Source: a virus. From it: DNA of 29,538 nt. Below, in pieces: positions 21,801-28,345 of this stretch. Position numbers and translations under genes: made by a program. Numbering within the stretch: position 1 is the first letter of the stretch; each line of letters opens with the position of its first letter. Where the stretch lies: the IMG/VR virus record IMGVR_UViG_3300023442_000016, positions 1 to 29,538 of that record. One strand, written 5' to 3'. The notes under the pieces are model-generated. The model ran no database searches, had not been told where the DNA came from, and worked only from the letters and a program-made list of their open reading frames with translations.

Positions 21801-23001
21801 TGAAGTCGTCACGCAGAATGTCATCAGGGACTTTGGCTGGGTCGTAGGACGCTACATCCTCTATCAGCTTTCTTTCAGACAGGAACTCGACATCCTTTAT
21901 GAACGTCTGAACGCCCTGCGGAAGTTTCACGTCCCTCGGCATCTCGAATCTCTCAACGACCTCGAATTCGTATGCGAAAAGAACATGTTTGTCTGGCCAC
22001 CACTCCTTCCTTTCCTCGTCGCTTATCTTGTGCTTGTCTTTAAGCTCCTCGAATTGCTTGAGGTTTATCGGATAAATTTTCGTAATCTTTATTACGCCGT
22101 AACACTTGTTGCCTTCTATCAAGTAGAGCATCTTGCCCTCTATGTCAAATCTTTTTGACTTAACAATCAGCTTCTTCGAGCCAGTCCAAATCATGTGACC
22201 GTGCGGTCTGACGAGGTAAATGCCTTCCATCTCCTTCACCATCTTCACGACGTTCGTATCGAGCTTCATGCCGTCATACGAAAGTATGACTTTAGTATGC
22301 TTGTTCCCGATTTCCTTCCACGCATCCCTGATTTTTTTCACAGCCTCGTTGTAGCTCGGGTATGTGTGACCAGCTTGTATGAGCACGCCAATCGACGGCT
22401 TATATTTTGCAAGAAGCTTCAAAGCGTCTTCGGTATTGAGATGGCCTTTTATCTGCCTGCCGAACCACATAGCAGCGTCGATAATTATTATGCTGGCATC
22501 TTTGAAGTACTTCTCCGACTCCTTCGGTATCTCGCCAACATCTTCAGCGTATACTATGTCGTTCAGCCTGTAGCCTACCGTCGGGAATCCAGCCTGAATT
22601 GAATGTATCAACCTGAACGGAGTTATCTTGTATTTTCCGATTTCAAACTGTTTTCCGACATAAATAGGGATGTAATTAAGTATGGATAAGCTTGCGAACT
22701 TGCTCCTGATTTTAGACCAAGTCTCCGGCTCTGCGTATATGTCAACGGACTGTATGTTAGCGTCCGCAAGGTATCTGACGAGCTGCGGTATGCCGCCGAC
22801 AGCGTCATTGTGAGCGTGAGTTACGAGAACGTGCCTTATTTCTTTTATTCCGCTCCTCTTAATCTGCTCGTCGAAGTTGGGAGTAACGTCAATCAAAATT
22901 TTCTCGTTGTGAAGATAGACAGAGCTGTTCAAACGTCTGTTCTTCCCGCGACCTTCAACGGGTTTCGCCGGTCCAGTTCCGAGAAATTCAATCATCATCA
23001 A
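18799..23001 (-). CDS. Multidomain DNA-processing protein: MBL fold, PUA-like, Dam, nucleotidyltransferase, ligase, 3'-phosphoesterase, 1400 aa
   Basis: One uninterrupted frame with these parts. (1) Residues 3-250: metallo-beta-lactamase/PhnP-like fold, H62-x-H64-x-D66, H133, D154, H212; the usual His after D66 is Ala. (2) 262-375: PUA/ASCH-like segment (RPHGHMIWTG, ISDEERKEWW). (3) 376-465: helical linker. (4) 475-730: Dam-type adenine methyltransferase with GSPGGKS 483-489, PFAGG 508-512, NDKDPE 528-533 and DPPY 648-651. (5) 745-850: nucleotidyltransferase, GS 760-761 and D770-x-D772. (6) 855-1150: ATP-dependent ligase with K877-F-N-G, DGE 924-926, EGAVIK 1022-1027, WLKFR 1042-1046 and an OB-fold. 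(7) 1186-1390: LigD-like 3'-phosphoesterase with HHLRGRSVHTDSRF and H1379/H1380. It overlaps the portal gene by 14 nt. Three ATG codons open the frame. It may protect and mend viral DNA ends; physical location, in the cell or in the capsid, is unknown. Confidence 0.85.
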   Translation of the reverse strand: MMMIEFLGTGPAKPVEGRGKNRRLNSSVYLHNEKILIDVTPNFDEQIKRSGIKEIRHVLVTHAHNDAVGGIPQLVRYLADANIQSVDIYAEPETWSKIRSKFASLSILNYIPIYVGKQFEIGKYKITPFRLIHSIQAGFPTVGYRLNDIVYAEDVGEIPKESEKYFKDASIIIIDAAMWFGRQIKGHLNTEDALKLLAKYKPSIGVLIQAGHTYPSYNEAVKKIRDAWKEIGNKHTKVILSYDGMKLDTNVVKMVKEMEGIYLVRPHGHMIWTGSKKLIVKSKRFDIEGKMLYLIEGNKCYGVIKITKIYPINLKQFEELKDKHKISDEERKEWWPDKHVLFAYEFEVVERFEMPRDVKLPQGVQTFIKDVEFLSERKLIEDVASYDPAKVPDDILRDDFRIAMAWHATKSRGGKIKYSMEEIENLIQLITEEMIRRGMKFHPEEMTPHSREVYEKIMKRIESQKIMSLEEDSTLILAKQAFGSPGGKSRIAKKIVRMLPEHKVYVEPFAGGAAVFWEKEPSEVEVLNDKDPEIAFAYRFIQSITPEKIEKLKGMNWNPSKEHFMYLKDEFKPKNDLERFYRFIYLTMHSYGHSRSSFGWKSVPKPSQRYFDRLIGLKERLRNVKIYNKDYADVIREFDSEGTLFYLDPPYPEEWDDRWGDKSGAFTKEDYEQMKSILSNIKGKFVLSTNILPWITDMFKSFSMRKILVPRTLAKDDKPEYEYLITNFDTKKLSEATINNFLSSIPERMTIVTDFVSLVGSTAEHGDGNDIDILIRLDTHEAVEYFKRAIYSQLQKIADSVGVDKDIHVFCEPMGPHGEFLSLYDLVLVRKDINLRLSELKLMHPYLPQKPYGSAFYNIEDLLSELDNNKEYYVEKKFNGFHVSIHKSGDEVKIFSEQKKDITSPFPTLVNHIRKLSEKDFIVDGELVPYKGDKAMGRDPLMKYVGAVKSGKKVDDSDIKVHIWDITYYGKDITSLPLRERKKILEQLHFDGRVTNTPYKLVKGIDNVKKAVEWAANLSGSEGAVIKDADAPYTFGERKRTWLKFRHLVDLHTVVIDKIETKVAGTFNYLVGIYISDEQAKRMHPKYVTAVNGRKVLVLGKTFNTKENVTVGSIIDIMVEDVWRHTYTKQNVLRYSIHKPRFRQARPDLKETSTISDLENVVTSIGEEVVENIELQEEGEEHEVKDFPKRFQSVMRKAMEKKMWLPFVMQHHLRGRSVHTDSRFFVPLKFDNFKDGSTIKYENARYIDGYLEGITLNSPASVDMDIPDKVNNDAKGIRCEMKLPEPKSWLYVEGIFEPPLPGSTKNYPGIFTIVAKGEYRVVAVDDHRFIIEFRTRKGRINKKFLKKAVTMGLPVRDEPNELKQLSGCFEYHIAHIGDHHIILFDRLKRCPDGKTDEKNK

Positions 23002-24217
23002 TCTTTTCTATCTTTCTTATGTATCTCTCGAGTTTTTCGTCTGGCTTGAGAGCTCCCGTCTTTACGTACTTGGATAATCTGTTGGCTTTCGAGTCAAGCT
23101 CGCCTATCGATATCTCGTTCCACACGATTCTTACGGGAGAGATTCTCTCAAGCTCGCAGAACTCTCCTAATATCTTCCTGTTAATCAGGCTGACCGTTTT
23201 GTCTATAAACTGTTTCAACGACACAAGAAATATGTATTCCTGGCGTATTGTCGTGGCTCTGTTTGCTTCTCCTGAGACCAGAGACGACGGAACGCCGAGA
23301 CCGATTAGCTGTTGCTCTATGAAATACTCGAGTGCCTCTCTTGGAACTCCGTTTGACCTCGACTCGAGAATGTCAAGCTTGTTATAGTACGGCGTAGCGA
23401 GAACAGACGACTCGCTGACGTTTTTCGCTATTTCCGCTGCGTCCTCGAGTTGCTCTTCCGTCGGCGGGTGCATTTGGTCTCCGACATACATAACCTTTAT
23501 CGGAAAGCCTGCTCGCTTTAGGCTGTTTGAGTATCCAACTTCAGCTTCTTTCTTCTGAACTACCAAGTCATATATCGCTTCGACGAGTCCCTTTCCGAAG
23601 TAGCCATTACCAACGCTCGAATACCTGAAGTGAACGATTTTGTCCGCTGGTATGAATATTTGGTTTCCAGTAAGAACCACATCGGGCGGCGGCTCTATCT
23701 TGTTCTCGATGGCAGACGCAAACTGCGATGGCAGTGTCTCGACATAGCCCAACGGGTTTCCGTAGTCGTCAACCGCTACCGTGCCCTGCCTGGTGTACGC
23801 GTAATCCATCTGCTTCGGGTCCACGAAGTCAAGGTCTATCAACTTCCTTCCGTTTCCGCTGTAAATTTTTTCTATGTAGCAACTTCCGTATATCATCTGG
23901 TATTTGAATATTATCTCGAGAATTTCCGACCACGTAACAGTCCCGCCTATGCTACCTATGTTCGACAGAAATTCGTTTACGACAGACACGCTGTTTTCGT
24001 CACCCTCGAGATGCCAGCCTGCGTGAAGAACGAGTTCGGTCTTGAGGTCAATAGCCGCTCTGACGAGAGGGTCTTGGACATACGCTGCCTCGAGTTTTTC
24101 CCTGTCGAACTGAGTTCCAGCCTCGCCAATCCTGATAGCGGACGGCTTGCCAGCCTTCCTCACTTTCAACGTCAGCACTTTATTTGGCAGGTTGCTCCAA
24201 AACCTGAAGTTTACCAT
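22988..24217 (-). CDS. Portal protein, 409 aa
   Basis: The sequence has the portal family's course: DPLVRAAIDLKTELVLHAGW near 48-67, EILEIIFKYQMIYGSCYIEKI near 99-119, FVDPKQMDYAY, then IFIPADKIVHFRYSSVGNGYFGKGLVEAI (split about 187-215) and the C-terminal IEQQLIGLGVPSSLVSG. The portal forms the twelve-part ring at one capsid vertex through which DNA enters and leaves. It overlaps the large terminase gene by 38 nt and the 1400-aa gene by 14 nt. ATG 24217 has only a weak ribosome-binding site, consistent with coupled translation. Confidence 0.85.
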   Translation of the reverse strand: MVNFRFWSNLPNKVLTLKVRKAGKPSAIRIGEAGTQFDREKLEAAYVQDPLVRAAIDLKTELVLHAGWHLEGDENSVSVVNEFLSNIGSIGGTVTWSEILEIIFKYQMIYGSCYIEKIYSGNGRKLIDLDFVDPKQMDYAYTRQGTVAVDDYGNPLGYVETLPSQFASAIENKIEPPPDVVLTGNQIFIPADKIVHFRYSSVGNGYFGKGLVEAIYDLVVQKKEAEVGYSNSLKRAGFPIKVMYVGDQMHPPTEEQLEDAAEIAKNVSESSVLATPYYNKLDILESRSNGVPREALEYFIEQQLIGLGVPSSLVSGEANRATTIRQEYIFLVSLKQFIDKTVSLINRKILGEFCELERISPVRIVWNEISIGELDSKANRLSKYVKTGALKPDEKLERYIRKIEKIDDD

Positions 24218-25724
24218 ACAATCTATTATTAACGCTGATATTATTTAAAGTTTTTAACACGCCGACTTTTATCGGCTTGTAGGAAGTTGCGTGTGCATCG
24301 CTGCATGCGAGTGCGAGGCTCATCACGGTGTCGTCGTGCTTTCCCGTGCTCACGAAACCCGAACTCTCCTTGTCTGGAAGCTTTATAGTTTTCAGCTCGC
24401 CGATAAGTATGTTCGAGTTGTGGAGGCTCGGGTCCGGAGAGTCCTTAGCGGGTATGACCAATCTTTCAGACTCTATCAGCGAGCCGAGATTGACGAGCAA
24501 CGAGTTTCTTGACTGTGCATCGAATTTCTGCGATATGACTGGCAAACCCCTGTTAATCATCTCGTCAACAAAAGCCTTCCCGTAGCCAGATTCGTCCGCG
24601 TAAATTCTGTTAACGCCAAACGTCGAGACGATATACTGGATTGCGTCGACCTGGCTGCTCAGAGGCTTGTTCTTAAATCTTGTTATGTGCCTCACTATGA
24701 CAGGGTTTTTGACCTCCGCCTCTCGCTTTCCGTTATTTTTCACGTGCCTGTCCTTCATCTGAACGACCGTAAACACCGAATAGTCCGCGTATTCGCTCTC
24801 ACCCCACGAGAAGTCGCACCCGAGAAACACCCTTCCGTCGAGCTTTTGCGGCTTGAATTCGAGACCGTAGTCGAGGCAGTTGTAGATGTGCTCTTCCTTA
24901 ACAAAACACTTGCCAGCCGCAATCGGGTTGCACATAAACTCCCTCTGGAATGCGAATTCGCCCATCCTTCTCCTTTCCTTTCTCCAGTATTCGAGGTCTG
25001 TTCTTTCGCTCCAGAGAGGCTTGACCCAGTTGCCGTTGCTGTCCGTTATAACCGCCTGGTATCTCTTCCACGCAAAGCCCCATTCGGGTTTTTTAAGCTC
25101 GTGAAAAAGCAGGTCGCCTATGTTTTTCGGAGTCCCTATAACCTTGAGCTGGGAGTATTTCATGGGCGAATTGCAGGTCGGATAAACGCAGGTTTTGAAT
25201 ATTTCTATGACCTGCTGGTGCGTCAGCTCGGATTCGAGGAGTATGTCATCGAGTATCATCAGGTCTGGGTGTATTCCGACCACCCTGTCTGAATACGGCT
25301 CAACGAATATCTTCGAACCATTTTTCAGCTCGATTTCGCTCTTGGTCGAAGTCTCCTCCCTGTTTGGTCTGTAAGGCTTGAAAAAGTCGTTGTTCATCAC
25401 GATGTCCCTTATCTGCTTTATATTTTCCTGAGACTTTTGCAGCTTGTGGGATATGAGGCAGACTTCCATCTTGTCACGCAGGCTGAACCAGAGCGGATAG
25501 TCTATCGAAAATATGGAAGTTTTCAGGTGCCCTCTCGGACTGAGCAGGCACGCGAACCTGTTGTTTATTATGAATTCCGCTTGCTCGTAGTGAAACTTAC
25601 CCCACTCCCTCCCTACTATCTTCGTTGAAAAGAAAGGGAAGTCAACGAGAGCTCTCGTTCTCATTTCCGCCTCGCTCATCCCCAGTTCCTTTTTCAGCTC
25701 CACCATCAGTTTTCGTCCAAACAT
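24180..25724 (-). CDS. terL: Terminase large subunit, 514 aa
   Basis: ATG 25724 is chosen because GGTGAG precedes it; GTG 25733 is an alternative. The ATPase half has a Walker-A variant SPRGHLKTS (about 62-70), Walker B LMILDD (about 155-160) and the coupling motif VIGTPKN (about 195-201). The RNase H-like nuclease half has acidic residues in LGCDFSWG (Asp about 304), YADESGYG (about 377) and KHDDTVMSL (about 464-465). It translocates DNA into the procapsid and cuts it to length. It overlaps the small subunit gene by 83 nt and the portal by 38 nt, a tight packaging operon. Confidence 0.92.
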   Translation of the reverse strand: MFGRKLMVELKKELGMSEAEMRTRALVDFPFFSTKIVGREWGKFHYEQAEFIINNRFACLLSPRGHLKTSIFSIDYPLWFSLRDKMEVCLISHKLQKSQENIKQIRDIVMNNDFFKPYRPNREETSTKSEIELKNGSKIFVEPYSDRVVGIHPDLMILDDILLESELTHQQVIEIFKTCVYPTCNSPMKYSQLKVIGTPKNIGDLLFHELKKPEWGFAWKRYQAVITDSNGNWVKPLWSERTDLEYWRKERRRMGEFAFQREFMCNPIAAGKCFVKEEHIYNCLDYGLEFKPQKLDGRVFLGCDFSWGESEYADYSVFTVVQMKDRHVKNNGKREAEVKNPVIVRHITRFKNKPLSSQVDAIQYIVSTFGVNRIYADESGYGKAFVDEMINRGLPVISQKFDAQSRNSLLVNLGSLIESERLVIPAKDSPDPSLHNSNILIGELKTIKLPDKESSGFVSTGKHDDTVMSLALACSDAHATSYKPIKVGVLKTLNNISVNNRLYGKLQVLEQPAK

Positions 25725-26289
25725 CAATCTCACCGAGCTGAGGAAGTATGTTCTTCAGCGAAGGGTCGAGAATTTTTATTTTGTTTTTCTTCGCAAGCTG
25801 CACTATAAACTCCGTCGTGTGTTTGTTGAGCTGGAGCACATTGTAGGTAACCTGCTGCTTCTCGTATTTCGACAGAAGCTTTGTTTTCAGCTTCAGGTAC
25901 CTGTCAAACTCTATCTGAAACATCTTTACCAGCTGGTCTACCATGGCTATGTAGTATTTCAGGGAATTCGCTATCTTGCCTTCGTCGAATCCTTCCCTGA
26001 CCATTTCGGAGAGCTTGTTCTTGAATTCGGAAACCTCGTTGTAAACGCTTTCAAATCTTTTCAACACTTCCTCGAAGTGCTTGTCTTCCCTCTCCTCCAG
26101 CTTCTTATACAGCTCCCTATCCTTCAGCGAGTAGATGTCTCCGTACATTCTGATTTGCGAGATGAGGGATTTGGAGGCTGACATTCCATTGCTTGCGAGA
26201 GTTCTGAGTATCTCGTCGTCGCTTTTGCCCTCCTCGAGCATCTCCGCAATCATCTTCCTCTCAATGGTTTTCGCGAGACCTGTCACCAT
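25642..26289 (-). CDS. terS: Terminase small subunit candidate, 215 aa
   Basis: ATG 26289 follows GGAGGG. The N-terminus is a helix-turn-helix-like unit (MIAEMLEEGKSDDEILRTLA then SKSLISQIRMYG), followed by a long helical and coiled-coil region (about 60-165) and a disordered end rich in Gly, Glu and Lys (about 195-215). DNA-binding head, coiled-coil oligomerisation and position directly before the large subunit fit a small terminase that recognises the packaging site. Sequence conservation in this family is weak, so position carries much of the call. Confidence 0.75.
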   Translation of the reverse strand: MVTGLAKTIERKMIAEMLEEGKSDDEILRTLASNGMSASKSLISQIRMYGDIYSLKDRELYKKLEEREDKHFEEVLKRFESVYNEVSEFKNKLSEMVREGFDEGKIANSLKYYIAMVDQLVKMFQIEFDRYLKLKTKLLSKYEKQQVTYNVLQLNKHTTEFIVQLAKKNKIKILDPSLKNILPQLGEIDVWTKTDGGAEKGTGDERGGNENESSR

Positions 26290-26540
26290 ATTTTTACCCT
26301 CCTTACCTTTCTGTTGCGTTCCCTGTTTACCCTGTAAATGACCGTTCCTCTGAGCTTCTTAACCTTGTCCACGCACCTTCCGCACAGAAAGTGAGTTTTC
26401 CCTGCCACGTAGACAGGTCTGCACATAGCGTACAGCGGCTTGCACTTCAGGAACGGTATTGTGCTGCCCTGGCAGTACATAACCCTACTCGACGTGAGTA
26501 TGTCCTTCCACTTGATGCCAGAGTTGCGTTTCAGAAGCAT
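26283..26540 (-). CDS. Cys-rich basic protein, 85 aa
   Basis: ATG 26540 directly follows the previous stop. Five or six cysteines are spread through the middle (MYCQG, LKCKP, AMCRP, FLCGRC) and the ends are very basic (KLRGTVIYRVNRERNRKVRRVKIW, residues about 62-85). This fits a small zinc-binding, nucleic-acid-binding protein. It overlaps the small terminase gene by 7 nt, and may join packaging or regulation. I do not recognise the family. Confidence 0.6.
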   Translation of the reverse strand: MLLKRNSGIKWKDILTSSRVMYCQGSTIPFLKCKPLYAMCRPVYVAGKTHFLCGRCVDKVKKLRGTVIYRVNRERNRKVRRVKIW

Positions 26541-26879
26541 CTATAACAACCTCACCACGAACTCCCTCGGACCGACCATTTCCACCTCCATGCCGTTGAA
26601 GTTTTTCATGAATATTCGCCTCCACCCTCTCGGAAGCACCATGCACACCGATTCTCCCTTCCACCTTATGGTTTTCGGGAATTTAGATAAGATGAACAAG
26701 GGGTTTACGCCGAGCTCTTCCCCGGTCTCCTTCACAGCCTGTTTGTAGTCAATTCCTTTCCCGATTTTTTCCATCAGCCTTTCTCCGATAGCCATGTAGA
26801 AATCGTCCGTGCACTGAGGGCAGGAGTAGGTAGAACACGGCTTTCCGCAGACGAAACACTTGCCCTTAAGGTATAACAT
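26541..26879 (-). CDS. Zinc-ribbon protein, 112 aa
   Basis: ATG 26879 lies 22 nt after a TATA box with no ribosome-binding site. The N-terminus has CFVCGKPC...CPQC (residues 8-23), a four-cysteine zinc ribbon. The rest is mixed alpha/beta with a helix (AIGERLMEKIGKGIDYKQAVK) and strands (ESVCMVLPRGWRRIF, EVEMVGPREFVVRLL). It heads the packaging operon with its own promoter. A role as an early-to-late regulator is plausible because zinc ribbons often bind transcription factors or DNA, but this is inference. Confidence 0.65.
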   Translation of the reverse strand: MLYLKGKCFVCGKPCSTYSCPQCTDDFYMAIGERLMEKIGKGIDYKQAVKETGEELGVNPLFILSKFPKTIRWKGESVCMVLPRGWRRIFMKNFNGMEVEMVGPREFVVRLL

Positions 26880-26909
26880 ATTAGTATTATTGCGGTGATA
26901 GTTTATAAG
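26880..26909 (-). promoter_or_regulatory. Packaging operon promoter (leaderless)
   Basis: CTTATAAA at 26902-26909 on the minus strand is followed after 22 nt by ATG 26879. The bases just before the start, AATAATACTAAT, match the head-tail operon promoter at 18638-18669. Two operons sharing this initiator suggests common timing. Confidence 0.6.
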
Positions 26910-26911
26910 CT

Positions 26912-27280
26912 TTATCTAATTGGTATAATCTTATACTTTCTTCCCTCTTTATCTGTCGCATAACCGTCAGAAAACTTCAGCTTGAACTCCGACACTATCT
27001 CGTACTTTATGCCTCTCTGCTCGAGGAAATACAGGAAATACTTCTCTATCTCGTCCGGGAGCTGCAGCAACATCGTTACTGCTTGAGACAGCGTTCCGAG
27101 TTCTCCGAAGCTCATTTCTTTGATGTCCGCTTCCCTTATCGCCTCCAACTCAGCCTTCAAATCTTCGTCCGCGAGAAACTTCTCGATTGCACTGCCCTCG
27201 AATCCCAGCTCTTCGACATACCTGCTTATCTCTATAGCAACTCCGAATCCAGGTATCAATATGTAATTCGACCATCCCAT
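26912..27280 (-). CDS. Hypothetical acidic protein, 122 aa
   Basis: ATG 27280 lies 22 nt after a symmetric TATA box, so its message is probably leaderless. The protein opens with a hydrophobic stretch (NYILIPGFGVAIEIS), then acidic helices (EDLKAELEAIREADIKEM, FGELGTLSQAVTMLLQLPDE), ending in a small beta segment (KLKFSDGYATDKEGRKYKI). The helical centre resembles tail-assembly or regulatory adaptors, but no family is recognised. It is divergently paired with the RNase H operon, and so may be expressed early together with it. Confidence 0.6.
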   Translation of the reverse strand: MGWSNYILIPGFGVAIEISRYVEELGFEGSAIEKFLADEDLKAELEAIREADIKEMSFGELGTLSQAVTMLLQLPDEIEKYFLYFLEQRGIKYEIVSEFKLKFSDGYATDKEGRKYKIIPIR

Positions 27281-27332
27281 AATTTAATTATGCACATTAA
27301 AGTTTATATAAATTGTTAGATAATTAAGGATT
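27281..27332. promoter_or_regulatory. Divergent promoter with a perfectly symmetric TATA box
   Basis: TTTATATAAA at 27303-27312 is its own reverse complement. ATG 27280 (minus) lies 22 nt to one side and ATG 27333 (plus) 20 nt to the other. Both sides carry ATAATTAA about 5 nt before the start codon. The layout implies a single binding site for TATA-binding protein serving both directions, with leaderless messages either way. No second TATA-like box lies in the 52-nt gap. Confidence 0.65.
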
Positions 27333-27473
27333 ATGAGTGATTCTGCTGAAAGCGTTTATTACCGAATGTATTGTCGAAAGTGCGGAGAGGAATGCGAGAT
27401 AAGGGAGATTATGCGAAGGTGTATGAGGGAAACTGGAAGGGAGAGCATAATAGCGAGGGAGCATAGGGTATGA
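27333..27473 (+). CDS. Small Cys-rich basic protein, 46 aa
   Basis: ATG 27333 follows the divergent promoter at 20 nt, and the stop TGA overlaps the RNase H-like start (ATGA). The product has CRKCGEEC near residues 14-21 and a further Cys at 30, followed by a strongly basic helix (RRCMRETGRESIIAREHRV). It may hold a zinc ion and bind nucleic acid. Coupled to the RNase H-like gene, it probably acts with it. I do not recognise the family. Confidence 0.6.
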   Translation: MSDSAESVYYRMYCRKCGEECEIREIMRRCMRETGRESIIAREHRV

Positions 27474-27808
27474 AAATCTACATAGACGGTTCTGGCTGGA
27501 ACGGAAAGGAAAGCAAGTTGTGCATAGCAAAAGAAGATGGAGCGGTGGTAAGGAAGGTGTTTAAGGAGAAGAGAACGAACAACGAAATGGAATACGAGGC
27601 TCTGCTCTTGGCGTTGCAGTTGGCGGAAAAAGGCGACAGGATATACACGGACAGTCAGTTAATCTTGGGACATTTGTGCTACGGCTGGAGGATTAAGGCA
27701 AGGCATCTATTCCCGCTGATAATGAGGGCAAAGAAACTCAAGGAGGAAAAGAAGGTTAGGATATATTGGATACCGAGGAAGAAGAACGTTGCGGGTCATC
27801 TGATATAG
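27470..27808 (+). CDS. RNase H-like protein, 112 aa
   Basis: The RNase HI fold is readable: D6 in IYIDGSG, E41 in NNEMEYEALLLAL, D61 in YTDSQL, and a final WIPRKKNVAGHLI where the fourth catalytic position is H110 instead of Asp. At 112 residues it is a minimal member. The usual role is to cleave RNA in RNA-DNA hybrids, for example primers or transcripts at an origin. Being in a divergent, promoter-led operon suggests early expression and a part in replication. The basic protein start is ATG 27470, overlapping the previous gene. Confidence 0.82.
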   Translation: MKIYIDGSGWNGKESKLCIAKEDGAVVRKVFKEKRTNNEMEYEALLLALQLAEKGDRIYTDSQLILGHLCYGWRIKARHLFPLIMRAKKLKEEKKVRIYWIPRKKNVAGHLI

Positions 27809-27818
27809 AGGCGAGGGC

Positions 27819-28169
27819 ATGGCAAGAAAGGTGAGAAGAGGCAGTTATGTCAGCATCCGTGCTGTGACAAGAAAAGCCGACCTCACCTATACGGCAGGTT
27901 TCGAGATACTGAAGGTGCTCAAAAAGAACGGAGTAGTTGTTGTTGATAAGCCAAAAGCAACAATATCTGATATAAAACTTACTGAAACAGGCAAGGAATA
28001 TTCAGAAATTGCTTTCAAAATAAAAAGGTTGGTAGATAGGCTGAAGAGACAGGGATGCAGGTTTCGCATAGATTCTGTCGTTAAGATACTGTCGGCTCTT
28101 TACGAGATTAGGCAGGATAGTTTGTGTGGAATGCGAATACGCAGAATCCGAAGTTCTTGTGGAATGTGA
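27819..28169 (+). CDS. Possible winged-helix regulator, 116 aa, with doubtful C-terminus
   Basis: ATG 27819 follows GAGGCGAGGG. The N-terminal 80 residues look like a winged helix: a basic start (MARKVRRGSYVSIRAVTRKA), a recognition-helix region (TAGFEILKVLKKNGVVVV) and a wing strand (KATISDIKLTETGKEYSEI). The last 16 residues (LCGMRIRRIRSSCGM) are unlike a normal end; another frame reads VCVECEYAESEVLVECDW over the same DNA. A frameshift mutation, or two overlapping genes, is possible. It lies after the RNase H-like gene and before the methyltransferase remnant. Confidence 0.55.
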   Translation: MARKVRRGSYVSIRAVTRKADLTYTAGFEILKVLKKNGVVVVDKPKATISDIKLTETGKEYSEIAFKIKRLVDRLKRQGCRFRIDSVVKILSALYEIRQDSLCGMRIRRIRSSCGM

Positions 28170-28198
28170 CTGGTTAACATGGTTATTAGGTGGGGCAA

Positions 28199-28291
28199 GT
28201 GATTGAATTGAGGGTTTTGTGCGGAGATGCACTTGCAGTCTTGCCGTCCTTGCCAGATAACTCAATTATTAGGAAGATTTTGGGGTATTAG
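28199..28291 (+). pseudogene. Decapitated start of a DNA methyltransferase (about 23 native residues)
   Basis: GTG 28199 follows AGGTGGGG. The translation begins VIELRVLCGDALAVLPSLPD then NSI, the usual opening of N4/N6 DNA methyltransferases of the DPPY class, in which DNSID...DPPY normally follows. Here it turns into IRKILGY and a stop at 28289-28291, right at the start of the ATTAGG-type repeats. The catalytic part is missing from the window. The gene was probably cut by a rearrangement or repeat growth. The alternative, that the assembly joins wrongly at this point, cannot be excluded. Confidence 0.65.
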
Positions 28292-28318
28292 GGAGAGAGA
28301 CATTAGGAAGAATATCAA

Positions 28319-28340
28319 ATGTCTCAAAATTTTGATACAT
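28319..28340. repeat. Near-perfect 22-bp palindrome
   Basis: ATGTCTCAAAATTTTGATACAT pairs with its own reverse complement except for one pair; the core TCAAAATTTTGA is perfect. Each half carries the ATGTATCAAA-like word that recurs as three direct repeats 185 nt downstream. It could be an initiator or regulator binding site in a repeat-rich control region. Confidence 0.55.
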
Positions 28341-28345
28341 TAGGC

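Noticed and set aside
18799-23001. Fusion gene as a simple sequencing fusion of neighbouring genes
   Set aside because: The frame is open over 1400 codons with helical linkers between domains and no leftover start signals inside, so an artefact is less likely, although read mapping would settle it.
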